This document shows, in pieces, positions 1-12,093 of a stretch of 64,000 nt of DNA; position 1 is the stretch's first letter; each line of letters starts with the position of its first letter. A program made the translations under genes and the position numbers. The notes beneath the pieces were generated by a model. That model was not told the DNA's origin. It saw only the letters and a list, made by a program, of their open reading frames with translations, and did no database searches. This DNA is from Gordionus sp. m RMFG-2023 (Eukaryota > Nematomorpha > Gordioida > Chordodea > Parachordodidae): NCBI RefSeq assembly GCF_954871325.1, contig NC_088775.1, forward strand, positions 30,729,561 to 30,793,560, in the 5' to 3' direction.

Positions 1-640
1 TTTTTAGGAAAGCTATTTATTTCTTATTCGAAAAACAGTTTTGAGTTTAATTTTTAATACGAGTATATTTTTGATATTTAAGATATAATATACCAACTAG
101 AGGTGTGCGACAATAATATAAAAAATCTTAATTGCTTTTACCATATCACTCTGGTTCTTATTTTATAGTTACAAAAGGTTTTATTTCTAATATACATCCC
201 TGCCGTGTAAATAACTTAAGGCTTCTATATATTTTATTTCTAATATGGAATCCCTGCCGTGTAAATAACTTAAGGCTTCAATATATTTGCATAATATCTT
301 CTAAAGATTTTTAGTGTTTTTGTTTTATCAATTTATCTAACATAATAAATTCTTATATGAGTTAACATCGTTAGTGTCATGGCTATGACTACAAATTAAC
401 CAGCATCTATCATTTGTATAGCTATGTAATTTAAGATTATTACTACAGCTGCTGAGAGCATATGATTGCATATTTTAAATCAATAATGGTCAACTGTGTA
501 GTCGTTAATATATCATTAAAAATGGAAGATAATCTTTTATAAATTTAATATCTCACAATAATTTTCTCGATTACTTATCTAGCTTCCATCATGTCATCTA
601 AGAGGAAGCTCTAACCACAATATAGTTTTATGATTTGAAT
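1..640. repeat. AT-rich end region with a two-unit tandem duplication
   Basis: No gene is visible. At about 182-288 a roughly 52-base unit occurs twice in a row; both copies share CCCTGCCGTGTAAATAACTT followed by AAGGCTTC. The remainder is AT-rich sequence without a recognisable feature. The small open frame at 132-314 only reads through the duplicated unit and has no family resemblance. Confidence 0.55.
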
Positions 641-1166
641 TGGCCGTTTATATTCCCTTCTTTAAGAATTATTGATTTGGTAGCCATTAAATTTTTCCTT
701 ATTAGTCCATTCTATAAAACATTGTTTAGAATGTTAACAGAGAGTTCTATTAGTTTGACGACCTTTTGTCAATATAAGTTGCTTAGAATCATATTATATT
801 ATGTGGTTTTTAAAAACCAATATCAATTGAGGATTATGTATGAATTAATTAACCTTTTTTATCACATGTAATTCTTTAGACGCAAATTATTTTTATATCA
901 GCAATCGAAAATATTTTATACTGTAATAAATAGATTTTGTATTAAAAAATATTATTTTTAGAAATGTTTTGTATTGTTTTGATTATTTATATGCTAGATT
1001 ATTTTGTATGCAAAATATAATAAATGACAAAATATGGAATTAAGAATAAATGTTTAAAGTTAGCAAATTTTAAAAAAGTACAAAATATAAAACCCAACCG
1101 CAAAACCCCCCATAAAAATTTTTTTAGTTGAGTCCCCTGAGATTGTAAAGGCTAGAGACGCCCCTG
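640..1166 (-). mobile_element. hAT-type non-autonomous element, family G, copy 1
   Basis: The right edge at 1150-1166 is the reverse complement of CAGGGGCGTCTCTAGCC, a hAT-like terminus. The segment 868-1030 matches 13615-13780 in inverted orientation, and about 668-760 matches 14625-14710 inverted, so the two places hold copies of one family. The left end is not defined. No coding capacity is seen. It abuts the Gypsy fragment that starts at 1167, which suggests insertion into that element. Confidence 0.5.
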
Positions 1167-2231
1167 TTGACAAGCTATATAAAGAATTTGCTACTGTGTT
1201 TGATAATAAATTAGAATTAATAAAAATTGTCGAACCAGTAAAACTACTATTGGAAGAAAATACAAACCAATTGCATAACCAGCTAGAAGAGTACCTTTGC
1301 CTTTAAAAGTAGAAATTGAAAATGAACTGAAACGTTTGGAAGAAAATAACATAATAAAGAAAATAGATCCTTTAACAACAAGAGTAACCTGTACGCCAAT
1401 GTAGTGGTACGTAAAACCTTAGGTGAACTACGATTATGTGGTGATTTCTAAGTAACATTAAATAAATTTTTACTTAAGGACTATCATATTCTACCAATGT
1501 TGAAGAATTTATCGCAAAGACCGATAATGAAAATAATTATACAACATTAGATCTCAAAGACGCATATCTACAAATGAGTATTTACGAAAAATCGCAAGAA
1601 TTATTAACAATGGTAACACCAATGACATATAATATGTCATTGGGTAACATCAAATGGATACTACCGCTATTTACGATTAACTTTTGGTATAGCGACAGCA
1701 CCAATAATATCTTAACGTTATGTGGACAATTTACTGGCTGATTGTAAAAATACAACAGTTTATTTAGATGATGTTATAATCATAGGAAAAAATTATGCAG
1801 AACATATAGAGAATATAAACAAGTCCTCAAAAAATTACAAAATCAGGGATTAAAAGTCAAAACAAGCAAAATAAATTTTATGAAAGAAAAAGTATCATAT
1901 TTAGGATACATAATAGAACAAAATGTATCACACCTAGATAAAATGAAAATAATAGCAATACAAAAATATCCAACTCCATATTGGACTAAAAAAGATGAAG
2001 CATTATTTGAAAAGCAAAAGGAATAGTAACAATACAAAATACTATGCAATTTTATAAACCGGACCTCGAGTTATTATTATAAACAGTTGAATCTAACCAA
2101 GGATTTGGAGCTGTACTCATGCAAAAATATAATAAAGAAAACAAATTTCCAATAGCTTACACCTCGAGAACTTTACAAGACGCTGAAAAGAATTATTCTA
2201 CAATAGACAAAGAAGCTAAAGCAATAATCTA
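1167..2231 (+). mobile_element. Ty3/Gypsy fossil fragment A (pol: reverse transcriptase and RNase H parts)
   Basis: This is a partial copy of the same Ty3/Gypsy family as the element at about 6.0-9.8 kb; the two align at the nucleotide level over the start of reverse transcriptase and over RNase H. Recognisable parts are the reverse transcriptase leader near 1170-1450, the catalytic region near 1540-1800 and an RNase H start near 2050-2231. No LTR, gag or integrase is visible here. It is clearly broken, with several breaks, and looks older than the 6.0-9.8 kb copy. The family resembles the mag/K02A2.6-like branch by its RNase H and integrase wording; that is inference. Confidence 0.8.
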
Positions 2232-2665
2232 GGCCAATGTCTGGCCCATATTATATATTAAAATTTCTAAGCTTCTAAGACCTAAATAATTTTGAAAAAT
2301 ATTTCCCAAGTCCAGCCCAAAATAGTTTTGAAAATTTTTTCTCAACCCTGGTCCAACCCATAATAATTTAAAAAACTTTTACCTAAGCCCGGCCCATAAT
2401 AATTTATAAAGATTTTCCCAAGCCAGTTCCAAGCCCATATTAATTTTGAGGAATATTTTTCAAGACCAGGACAACTCATAATAATTTTGAAAAATTTTTC
2501 CCAAGTCCGGAGACAGTTAAATTTATAATTAATTTATTATCAAATAAAGGGGAAATTTTTGATTCACCAGTAATTCTACGTAAAAAACACATGGATACGT
2601 AATAAGGGAGATTGGAACACTGGGCACACCTATTAATAGAGAATCATGACAAAATCAGGTCTTTC
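2232..2665. repeat. Minisatellite-bearing dispersed repeat, family M, copy 1
   Basis: About six degenerate units of 36-41 bases lie between 2280 and 2510, built on ATAATAATTTTGAAAAATTT plus CCCAAGTCCGGCC. The tail from 2510 (CGGAGACAGTTAAATTT through AGAGAATCATGAC) reappears at 13840-13980, and unit plus tail also recur near 57.3-57.4 kb. No coding sequence is seen. Confidence 0.65.
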
Positions 2666-2929
2666 CTAATATTTTTATAAGAAATAACATATCTTACCAC
2701 GTTTTATTAGAGATAACCCCAAAAAATTATGTTATGAGAAAAATATGAATTAAAATTACGTTCACTGCAACAACTGTAGATTTTAGGTTTAAAGATATGT
2801 TGAAAGCCATTAGTGTTCATATAAGCTACTCACATAAATTGAGAAGCAACAGGGTCATAGCTATGAATAATTTCCTGCAATTCTAAAAGATGACGTTCTA
2901 AAAAAAGAACCTGATTATGCCTGTTATGA

Positions 2930-3190
2930 TGTCACGAATGACGTAGCGAGGACACGGGAAATTATAATATAGATATATGTATATATGACTAACTTTATTT
3001 TGTAAGGTTGGTAGATTTTTTTGGGTTTTGCGGTCGCTGGAATGTTTATTTTGTTGATTAACCTGCCACTAAAACAAAATTTGTACAATCACCAAGAGTG
3101 ATTAAGACAGTCTGTTTTCTTAAATAAAAACAAAAGAAAAAATTAATAAATGAAAATGCATTTAACCTACATATAGAAATGGTGCAAATA
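2930..3190 (+). repeat. Dispersed repeat, family D, copy 1
   Basis: The stretch holding ATGACGTAGCGAGGACA, then GGTAGATTTTTTTGGGTTTT and GTTGATTAACCTGCCACT matches two units at about 37.7-38.4 kb and, for its beginning, 38.85 kb. Function is unknown and no reading frame is supported. Confidence 0.6.
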
Positions 3191-3293
3191 CCATCAGTAG
3201 CTTTTAGTATATATATACATATATAGATGCTTTATTTTGTATTTTTCCAACTTATTATCTATTCTTTTTTTTCCTTTTCTCTTACTGCACTTC

Positions 3294-3420
3294 CAGTGGC
3301 GTATCCAGAATTTTTTTTTTTTTGGGGGGGGGGGAGAATTTTTGGGAGGGTTTCTCCCCCAAACCCCCTTTTCATTGCCTTCGCCCGGGTCTTATGTTTT
3401 AGCTAGTCTATTAAATTATT
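3294..3420 (+). mobile_element. hAT MITE, family H, partial copy
   Basis: It begins CAGTGGCGTATCCAGAATTT followed by a long T run and a G run, as in the complete copy at 40031-40452. The bases before it (CTTACTGCACTTC) resemble an unfilled site near 37003-37017 (CTTACTGTACTTC), so this looks like an insertion into a shared repeat. The right terminus is not found. Confidence 0.55.
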
Positions 3421-3816
3421 CATAATTTAATAATAATTATATTTCTATTTTTAACTATTATTTACTAATTCGTGCATATGGATATTACAAGCCGATTTTT
3501 TATTATTTTAAGTTAGGTATAATATATTTAATAAAGTTTATTTAAATGTAACGTTGAAATAAAATTTAATGTCATTTTTTTTATAAAATTTGCTTTAAAA
3601 ATTAGTCTCAGCTTAAATAGTTTTTTTTTTCTCTTAAGCTTTCACCTTTTCTGGTGGTAAGCTCCTTCAACATCTCTCTCCACATTATGTTATTCATACA
3701 ATCTCTTTAATCTAATTTATACTTCTTTATATTGGTTCTAACTTTATGGCCCCATTGAAATTTTGGCCTTCCTCTTTTATGTTTTCCCATCACTTCCAAA
3801 CTCTCAACCTTATTTC

Positions 3817-4242
3817 CTATATAGTTCTAGGGCTTCTCATTGTGTGCCCATACCACCTAAGTCTGTTTGCCATTAACTTAGTCTTAATGGGCACTAATAT
3901 TAAACTACTAAGTATTCTTGTACTGCACACTTTATCCTTTCTTGTTACCCCAGCAATCATCCTCAGCATTGTCATCTTCATAGTTTGTAGACTTCTCTCG
4001 TCTGATATTTTGGTTGGCCATGTTCCCGAACTATATAGAATAGTGGGTTGTACTATGGAACTGTAAATTTTTCCCTTTAATTTGTGTGGAATTCTTTTGT
4101 CAAATAGCACTCCAGATAAAGAACTCCACTTTAACCACCCTTGATTAATTTTACTCTTTATCTCTTTTTCTATTGTGCCGTTTGTTTGTATAGTTGAGCC
4201 CAAATATTTGCAGCTTTCAATTGCCGATATCTGCCCATTCAT
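3817..4242 (-). CDS. LINE reverse transcriptase C-terminal region (copy 1)
   Basis: A 141-residue frame carries the conserved tail of RTE-type reverse transcriptases: CKYLGSTIQ, IKSKINQGWLKWSSLSGVL, KLKGKIYSSIVQPTILY and RLRWYGH near the end. It follows the palm and thumb of the enzyme whose other parts lie at 4400-4517 and 11130-11742. It is not an independent gene. The corresponding stretch of the second LINE is at about 39.24-39.9 kb and is more degraded. Confidence 0.75.
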   Translation of the reverse strand: MNGQISAIESCKYLGSTIQTNGTIEKEIKSKINQGWLKWSSLSGVLFDKRIPHKLKGKIYSSIVQPTILYSSGTWPTKISDERSLQTMKMTMLRMIAGVTRKDKVCSTRILSSLILVPIKTKLMANRLRWYGHTMRSPRTI

Positions 4243-4399
4243 TTATATCAATACTCACTGTTTCATCTCCTCCTATCACCATATACTCCGTCTTTTCTCT
4301 ATTTACTTTTAGTCCGTGCTTTTCTAGGATATTTATCCAACCCACTAATCTTTCTTTCATTTCATCCTTGGATTCGGCAAGTATCACAATATCCTCTGC

Positions 4400-4517
4400 T
4401 CATATCATATTCCACGGGATTGTTTGAGGTATAGACTGTGCTAATACATCTATTACTGTAATGAAGAGAAATAGGCTGAGAGCCGACCCTTGATGAACTC
4501 CTTCGGCTATTGTGAAC
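4400..4517 (-). pseudogene. LINE reverse transcriptase fragment abutting the hAT insertion
   Basis: The peptide reads TIAEGVHQGSALS, the RTE motif that normally precedes the catalytic YADD/FADD box. It stops being LINE at base 4518, where the hAT terminus CAGGGTTGCC begins. The upstream continuation of the same enzyme is across the insertion at 11130. Confidence 0.75.
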
Positions 4518-4865
4518 AGGGTTGCCATGTCTCCCCCCATCAGCGGGAGACTCCCGCTAATTTTTAGTTTACACGCAGACATAGCAATTTTTAAATTTCT
4601 CTTGTAAATTTCTCTTGCAATTTTATTTTTAGTATTTTAACGTTTTTAATATATAAATAATCATTTTGAGAGACATTAATTGATTATTTTTATATTTTAA
4701 AAATAAATTTTAAATATTTATTCGAAAAACATGTCTAGTTTGTAAATTTTTTCTATCCTTTTTTATTTTTATCCAATAATAAATCTTTCATTCATATAAG
4801 TCAGTACAGGGGAGTATATCAACATCGATTGCAATACAAAAATATTCTCAAAAATAATAAATAAT

Positions 4866-6045
4866 ACAGATGCAACTACATTTGCGGAAATTATATATAT
4901 CTATCATGTATTTCAACATTCACAGAGATATATCAACACAATGTGGGTCGAATCTTTTTCTCATGATATTTAACGACTTCAATATAAGTGCAAACCTTAC
5001 TTGTGGCAGAATAAAAATGAGCAAGGCTATCACAAGTGTTTTAGTACCTGAATCCTAGAGGTCAATTCTAGACGATTTGAAAGATGGGCATCCATATGCA
5101 ATTCTAACAGATGCATCTAATAAGGGAAATATTAAAACATTTCCCTCGGTCCTTCACCATTTCAATGAAATGTTTTAACGAATTTAGTTCATCAACTAAA
5201 AGAGATAATGAATTAAAAGAGTTAATGAAGTGGTCTGACTTGGAATGGTGTGAGTTGTTGCGATATATACCTATCAGGTGGTTGTCATTAATACCTGCTA
5301 TCGATAGAATTGTATAATTTTACAAACCCTTAAAAAAATACTTCTTAAATAGAGATTTTAAAAGCTGTCCTAAAATTTTAAAAAAATTTTAAGCATATTT
5401 GGGATTCGTTTCACATGTAAAAAATCTACTTGATGCAATTAATATTCAGTTGCAATCAGAATATTCTTTATTAAAAAAGATTCACAAAATCATGATACAG
5501 CTCTGTTCATCTCTATAGTTAAACATTGATAAATTTTATGGCGCTATTACTAAAAATATTATATTAAAATGTTCAAATAATACTCTAATTAATACATTTT
5601 TAAATGAAGCAGATATTTTTATTAAGACAATTTTAGAATATTTACAATCAAAATTTGATTTTAAAAACTCTATTTACAAATGTATAATGACCTTGGAACA
5701 GAAACCATAAATTAATGGTTTTTATAATTTAATAAATATATTAAAAATACAGAAAGGCAATGATGTCTTGTTTTAGGAGATTGTAATTCTCTCTATTTTT
5801 TAAGATTCGCCAAAATACTTAAAGTTCGATGGTTAAAAGCAGAGGAGAAATGGGTAGAATTTTTTCGTAATAACGATAAATCCCCATGCTTGGAAAAAAA
5901 TATGCGACTATGTCTTCTCCTTACCTCATTCTAATGCCTCATCCGAGCGCATTTTTAGCCTGATGAGGACTGCCTGGAAAAAGGAGAGAAATCGGATTGC
6001 TTTAACAACATTAGAGGCCGAGCTAATGGCTAAACAAATATATAA
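4866..6045 (+). pseudogene. hAT transposase remnant, left arm of copy 1
   Basis: Peptide pieces include ILDDLKDGHPYAILTDASNK near 5070-5130 and KELMKWSDLEWCELLRYIPI, RWLSLIPAIDRIV near 5215-5315, typical of the central part of hAT transposases (the RW motif before the linker). Near 5930-6030 the C-terminal dimerisation region is recognisable by comparison with the better frame at 27908-28120. Several stops and shifts interrupt it. The Gypsy LTR begins directly after it. Confidence 0.65.
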
Positions 6046-6046
6046 T

Positions 6047-6233
6047 TGTTATATTTGAATGTTTATATATATATATATTAAAAGGTTACGCTATTTGAAT
6101 TATATATTATTATAACTTTCTTACATTTATATGGAGGTCAATGTAATTGCATATTAGTAGTAGTTAAATGACATAATTATAAAAGACTATCTATAGGAAA
6201 CAATTTTATAATAAAGAATCTATTGTTTTGACT
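6047..6233 (+). repeat. 5' LTR of Gypsy element B
   Basis: A direct copy of 9610-9802. It starts TGTTATATTTGAATG, contains GGAGGTCAATGTAATTGCAT and ends near GTTTTGACTA. It is short (about 190 bases) for an LTR. Confidence 0.85.
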
Positions 6234-9200
6234 ATAAAAAATGGCGACGAGGTAAAAAAAAAAATCTAAGTCGCGGGGTTTTCGGTCTTCGGTCAAGATT
6301 AATAATATATAGAATTATAAATTTTTTTTCTGTTTATAAAAAAAAATATATATATATATTTAAAAATTATGGATAAAATTATTCTCCAGGACTTTAAAAA
6401 GGAAGATTTCTATCGAGGACTAAGTTGATTATATCAAATATATGCTAAATGTGAAAAATATTCCTCAAACTGACACCACTTTAAAAAAAATTATTTATAG
6501 CTTATGGAGGAATAAACATTACAACTGATATCAAAAAATTACTCTATCCTATGAATATAGAGGAGGTAGGGTGGATTGACTTATATAAAATAGCAAAACA
6601 ACTATATAAAGATGAAAGAACTATTTTGGCATCAAGAATTGATTTCATTAGATTAAGTCGCGGGGCTACTGAATCCGTAATGAGCTATTTAAAAAATATA
6701 AAGGAGCTAGCCTGAAGATGCGAATTTGAAGACAATGTAGAACTGAGAATTCGAAATCAATTAATCGCCGGACTAAAGATGTCACAACTGGATAAAGAAC
6801 TACGATTAAGATATCCAGATACTAAAGACGAAGACCAACCGTTAAGCTTAAACAAAGTGGTAGAATTGGCTTTAGCGATAGAACGAGCTGACTTAGAAAT
6901 AAATAATACTGCTAAAATGGTATATAAAATCAAAGACCCGAATAAACATGATAATAATAATCGGATAAATCAACATGATAAAAATAGGCAGTATAATAAT
7001 AATGATAATGATAAACGGCACTATCAAAAGGATAATAAAGCATATGTAAAAGAGAACTAGTGCCCGGGTATAATAACTACCATACAAATAATAATAGTAA
7101 TTGGAGATCATGCTATTTCTGTAATCGGTTTCATGCTATTAGAAATTGTCCCGCCTACGGAAAATTGTGCAGAAAATGTAGGAAACCAAACCACTTCGCC
7201 GTATGTTGTAAAGCTAAAGAAAAGATTTACGGAACAAATTACAATAATAAAGAAGACGATTCGGATGTCTCAATAAGAAAAATATACAAATATGGGCAAC
7301 ATCCAACAAATGAGGTATTGATAAACAACCAAAAAATTAAAATGGAATATGATACTGGCTCGGCAGTAACCATTATTAATGAAATAATATGGAATAAAAT
7401 CGGAAAGCCAAAACTTAGAAGGGCTAAAGCACCAACTACATATGGAAATAATAGAATAATTATAGGTGAAGCTGATGTAAAAGTACAATTAAATAATAAC
7501 ATAAAATGGCTTCCATTATTAGTCACACAAACAAATAATGCAGCTCTATTTGGATTTCCATGGATTATCGAATTTGTCTTATCGTTACCAAAAAATGTAA
7601 AAATCAATATGATCAACAATAGATATAAATACAATGATAATTGTAACGTAAATATTGACAAACTATATAAAGAATTTGCTACGGTGTTTGATAATAAATT
7701 AAGATTAATAAAAAAATGTCGAACCAGTAAAACTACAATTGGAAGAAAATATAAAACCAATTGCACTGCCCGCTAGAAGAGTACCGTTGTCTTTAAAAGT
7801 AGAAATTGAAAATGAACTGAAACGTTTGGAAGAAAATAATATAATCAAGAAAATAGATCCACCAACAACAAGAGTAACCTGGAGTACTCCAATGGTAGTG
7901 GTACGTAAAACTTCAGGTGAACTACGATTATGTGGAGATTTCAAAGTAACGTTAAATAAATTTCTACTAAAAGACTATCACATTCTACCAATGTTTGAAG
8001 AATTAATAGCAAAAATAGCGAATGGAAAACACAATACTATACAATTTTATAAACCGGATCTTGAGTTAATACTAGAAACAGATGCATCAAACCAAGGATG
8101 ATAATGGTAACGAATACCCTATAGCTTACACCTCGAGAACTTTACAAGATGCTGAAAGGAATTATTCGACAATCGACAAAGAAGCCAAAGCCATAGTAAA
8201 CGGCGTAGAAAAATTTCATAACTATTTGTATGGACGAAAATTTAAAATACGAACAGACCATAAACCTTTAATAAAAATATATGGGGATAACAGAGATTTA
8301 AACGCTTTAACAAACCAAAGATTGTTACGTTGGGCTTATAAATTATCAGTATATGATTATGAAATAATGTATAAGAATGGCGCAAGTAATATAATTGTAG
8401 ATGCTTTATCGCGAAACCCAATAGAGAAAAATGATAATAAAATAACAAGTGAAAATAAAACAGTGAAATATATACGAAATCTTACTTATGACACATTAAC
8501 TCTATCAGGAAAAGAACTTAGAGATGAAACTGCTAAAGATCCAATTTTAAGAAGAGTAAAAATATTATTAAATGGTACAAATATACAAAATCAAGCACCA
8601 GAATTACAAGCTTTTAGAACAAGAATAGATGAAATAGAAAATGATGACGGTATCCTATTTTGGAATGGTCGCTTAATAATTCCATATTCACTACAAAAAC
8701 GAGTTTTACAGATATTACATACAGGTCATCCCGGTATTACATCGATGAAATCCATTACGAGACATTATATATGGTGGAAAAAATTAGATAAAGATGTCGA
8801 AAAATTAGTCAACCGCTGTATTGGGTGTCAAAAACATCGCAGAGATATACCAGAAGTTGCCGTATACTTATGGAATCCGCCAGCACAACCCTGGGAAAGG
8901 GTACATTTAGATTTTGCCGGACCACTAGACGGATTTTATTGGCTGGTAGGAATCGAGGCATATTCAAAATGGATAGAGATCGATAGAATCAAAGATACCA
9001 CAAGAGATTAGAAAAATGGCTTACACGATATGGTGTTCCACGTCAAATTGTCACTGAACACATAAAAACTACACCATACCATCCGAGAAGTAACGGATTA
9101 GTTGAAAGATGCATACAAACTATAAAAATCGGTATTTTGCTAATAGAGAACAAACAAATGATGGGGGAAAATGCCTTAATGAGGTATTAGTTACATATAG

Positions 9201-9609
9201 AAATTCTGAACACTCAACGGGCCGAATACCTGCCAAACTATTTATGGAGAGAAGACTAAATACTTTATTAGACTGGGTGTAACCATCAATTTTGGAAAAA
9301 ACGAATTAGTTTGAATAAAAAATCCACTTGAAAAAGGATGGCATGAAGGAAAAATAATAAATCAACAAGCAAAATTCTCGTATAACGTAGAAGAAAAAGA
9401 TAAAATAGTACGAAAACACGCAGATCAACTACGAATAAGGGAAGAACCAGACGAAACCAAATCAATAATACCAATTGAACTAAGTCAAAAAGGAAGGCAA
9501 CCGCGTTATCCAACAAGGGAACGAAAGCCAACAAAAAGATTAATAGATGAACTTGAACTTGGTAATAAAAAGATTGATAGACGATCTTAACTTGGTGGGA
9601 AAGAAGATA

Positions 9610-9802
9610 TGTTATATTTGAATGTTTATATATATATTAAAAGGTTACGCTATTTGAATTATATATTATTATAACTTTCTTACATTTAATATTATCATAT
9701 GGAGGTCAATGTAATTGCATATTAGTAGTAGTTAAATGACTTAATTATAAAAGACTATATATAGGAAACAATTTTATAATAAAAAATCTATTGTTTTGAC
9801 TA
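9610..9802 (+). repeat. 3' LTR of Gypsy element B
   Basis: A direct copy of 6047-6233, preceded by the purine-rich GGTGGGAAAGAAGATA tract expected for second-strand priming. After it the hAT sequence resumes (ATATGTCATGCCAGG), which matches uninterrupted hAT copies at 27.95 and 28.25 kb in inverted orientation. Confidence 0.85.
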
Positions 9803-10690
9803 AAAAAAAATATGTCATGCCAGGAATTTTGTAAATATCTCAATAACGACGGTAAACATTTAGTTCTATTATTTAAATCTCAAATAAAATATAATTAAGT
9901 TTTAGCAATGGCGCTATAAAATTTATTGTCAATTATTATGTGTAAAGATGAACACATCTTCAGCATAATTTTGTAAAGATTCTTCTGATTGTTACTACAC
10001 ATTAACAGCATGTAGTAGACTTCCTACATGTGAAATCATTCCTAAATATACCTCTGCCATTCATTATTGAAAAAAATTTTCTAAATGTTAGGACAGCTTT
10101 TATAATCTTTATTTAAGAAATATTTTTTTAAAGATGTATAAAATTTTAAAATTCTATCCATGGCGGGTATTAGGAACATATAGCAACCAACATTGTGCTG
10201 ACTCAATTCTGTAAATACACTCTGTTTTTACCAAATTCACTGAGGCATTATCAGATCAGAAAGCTGACATGCAATTTATTGATAATCTCGAATCTGCTAT
10301 ATACCATTATATAGTTAGCTATGTCTTTGAATTTTTTACTATTTGAGGGGAAAAAATTTAATAGTTTTATTGAAACGAACCTTAATTTTGTTGAAATAGC
10401 GGAGGAAAGGGGAGATATTTTAATATTTATTTTATTAGATGCATCTGTTAGAATTGCATATGTATGCCCATCTTTCAAATCGTCAGGAATTGACCTCCTG
10501 GATTTAGGTCCTAAAACATTGATGATAGCAAGTATAGTTTTCATTTATATTAGAGTCGTTAAATATTATGGGAAAAAGATTCTACCAACATTGTGATGAT
10601 AAGTATCTCAGTGAATGTTGTACTATAAGATAAGTTATTACAATTGCCGCAACTGTAGTTGCATCTGTATTATTTCTTATTTTTAGAGTA
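9803..10690 (-). pseudogene. hAT transposase remnant, right arm of copy 1
   Basis: Read on the minus strand it repeats the transposase order of the left arm with clear divergence: a frame at 10251-10544 contains RRSIPDDLKDGHTYAILTDA and later FVSIKLLNFFPS. It aligns best with the left arm of the second copy (27140-27880), not with its own partner arm. It is broken. Confidence 0.6.
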
Positions 10691-11129
10691 CCTTATTATG
10701 TATTTAAACCTAATAAGTGATAATTAAGCGCCTATCCCTATAATGTTATGCACACACACACGGTAGATTTCGAATTGCGGTCGTTTTGCGTGACAATTAC
10801 ATAAAATATATTTTTAATTGTAAAATTAAAATCGTTTTTTTTATAAAATTTTATCTTGTTAGTTACATTCTTTTATATTTAAAAAAGATCGTTGGTTTTT
10901 TATTAATATATTTTAATTAATCAAGATGTTATTTTATTTTGAAATATAGTTACCGACTTTGTATTTATATAAACTAATTATAAAAAATAATAGGCGGATA
11001 ATTAAGTCAATTCAAAAGCCCGCAAAATTTTTTTTAGCAATTTTTATATTTCTACCGCAATTTTCATATTTCTCCCGCATAATACCAAATTTCTCCCGCA
11101 ATTTGAAAATTTTGACCTCGCAACCCTGA

Positions 11130-11742
11130 TTGCGAAGCCTGTTGAAGTACCTGTTGTGCTACGGACCATTGTTGTATGGCCCATATACATATCCTGTATT
11201 ATTCTTATATATTTTTCGGGAACCTTTTTGTGTCGTAGCGCCCACCAGATAACTTTTCTTGGGATTCTATCGAAGGCCTTTTCTAGATCGAGAAAGACCA
11301 TGTGTAGCTTTTCGTTCTTTTCCCTGTATTTTTCACTCATTTGCCTAATTGCGTGGATAGCATCAGTTGTTGATCTTCCAGGCATAAAGCCAAACTGAGT
11401 CTCTCCTATTTCGATTATGTCTCTTGATCTTTTTTCTACTATTTTTTCGTATAGTTTTAGACAGTGTGACATTAGTTTTATGCCCCTGTAATTTTGACAA
11501 TTGTGTGGATCCCTTTTATTTTTGAAGATAGGGACTAGATAGTTCTGCCTCCATTTTTGGGGAACCTCTTTATTTCCAAGTATTTTATTGTACAGATTTG
11601 TGAGGAGATGTATTCCATCATCTCCTAGTGCTTTAAGGCTTTCTATTTGAAAATCGTCTGGACCCCTAGCTTTGTTGTTTTTCATATGCTTGAGGCAGTG
11701 ATTATTTCTTGTTCTGTTATAGGTTGTACAAGGTTTTGACAT
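11130..11742 (-). CDS. LINE reverse transcriptase N-terminal and palm region (copy 1)
   Basis: On the minus strand the frame gives NNKARGPDDFQIESLKALGD, NCQNYRGIKLMSHCLKLYEK, ETQFGFMPGRSTTDAIHAIR and HMVFLDLEKAFDRIPRKVIW. These correspond to reverse transcriptase motifs 0 to A of RTE-type LINEs (the DLEKAFD aspartate is motif A). The frame ends in STTGTSTGFAI where the hAT terminus begins. The rest of the enzyme lies at 4517-3817. The last residues of the open frame, below 11130, are hAT sequence and not part of the protein. Confidence 0.85.
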
Positions 11743-12093
11743 GGGGAGTGTTCGTCTAGATGTAGTATGTGGGGATTAAAGTTGATAAGCTCCTAAAAAT
11801 ATTCTTTCCATCTTTCCATCTATTCATTATTTTATTTTCTTTTATTATCAATTTCCCATCTTTATTCTTGATTAATGTCGGAGCTCCGTTTATATCCCTA
11901 GAATTCTTTTCTCGCTGTTTGGCTAATCTGTAAATTTTATTTTGCCCTTCTTTGGTATGTAGTTAGCTAATCTCTTGGATTTTTTGTATCTTGTCTTGTC
12001 ATCTGGGTTTTTGGATTTGTACCATATTTTATAAAGGGCTTTTTTCTCCTGTATAGTGGTTTGTACCTCTTCATTCCACCACCATAGTTCTTT

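Larger units (their letters stand above)
6047..9802 (+). mobile_element. Ty3/Gypsy LTR retrotransposon fossil B
   Basis: Two short direct repeats flank it: 6047-6233 and 9610-9802, both starting TGTTATATTTGAATG and ending near TATTGTTTTGACTA. A candidate primer site starting TGGCGACGAGG follows the left LTR and a purine tract (about 9593-9609) precedes the right one. In order one can see gag (from about 6369), a zinc-knuckle region (about 7111-7212), a protease with DTGSA (about 7345-7370), reverse transcriptase, RNase H (about 8050-8420) and integrase with an HHCC finger (about 8720-8840). By eye the LTRs differ at only a few bases besides simple-repeat length, so it is fairly young. It is broken at several places. 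It lies inside the hAT at 4518-11129, so it is the youngest layer here. Confidence 0.9.
4518..11129 (+). mobile_element. hAT element with two converging transposase arms, copy 1 (family T)
   Basis: The left end is CAGGGTTGCCATGTCTCCCC and the right end is the reverse complement of CAGGGTTGCGAGGTCAAAAT. The 8-base target duplication is ATTGTGAA (4510-4517) and ATTGCGAA (11130-11137), one mismatch. The left arm carries degraded transposase reading rightward (about 4866-6045). The right arm carries a diverged copy of the same transposase reading leftward (about 9815-10690). The same two-arm layout is found in the copy at 26676-29906. A Ty3/Gypsy element (about 6047-9802) sits between the arms, within the left transposase's 3' region. 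No arm is intact. Confidence 0.85.

Noticed and set aside
635-871. 78-residue open frame at the left end
   Set aside because: It lies in repeat family G, is rich in F, I and L from AT-rich DNA and resembles no family.
7239-7766. 175-residue minus-strand frame
   Set aside because: It is the antisense shadow of the protease region of Gypsy element B.
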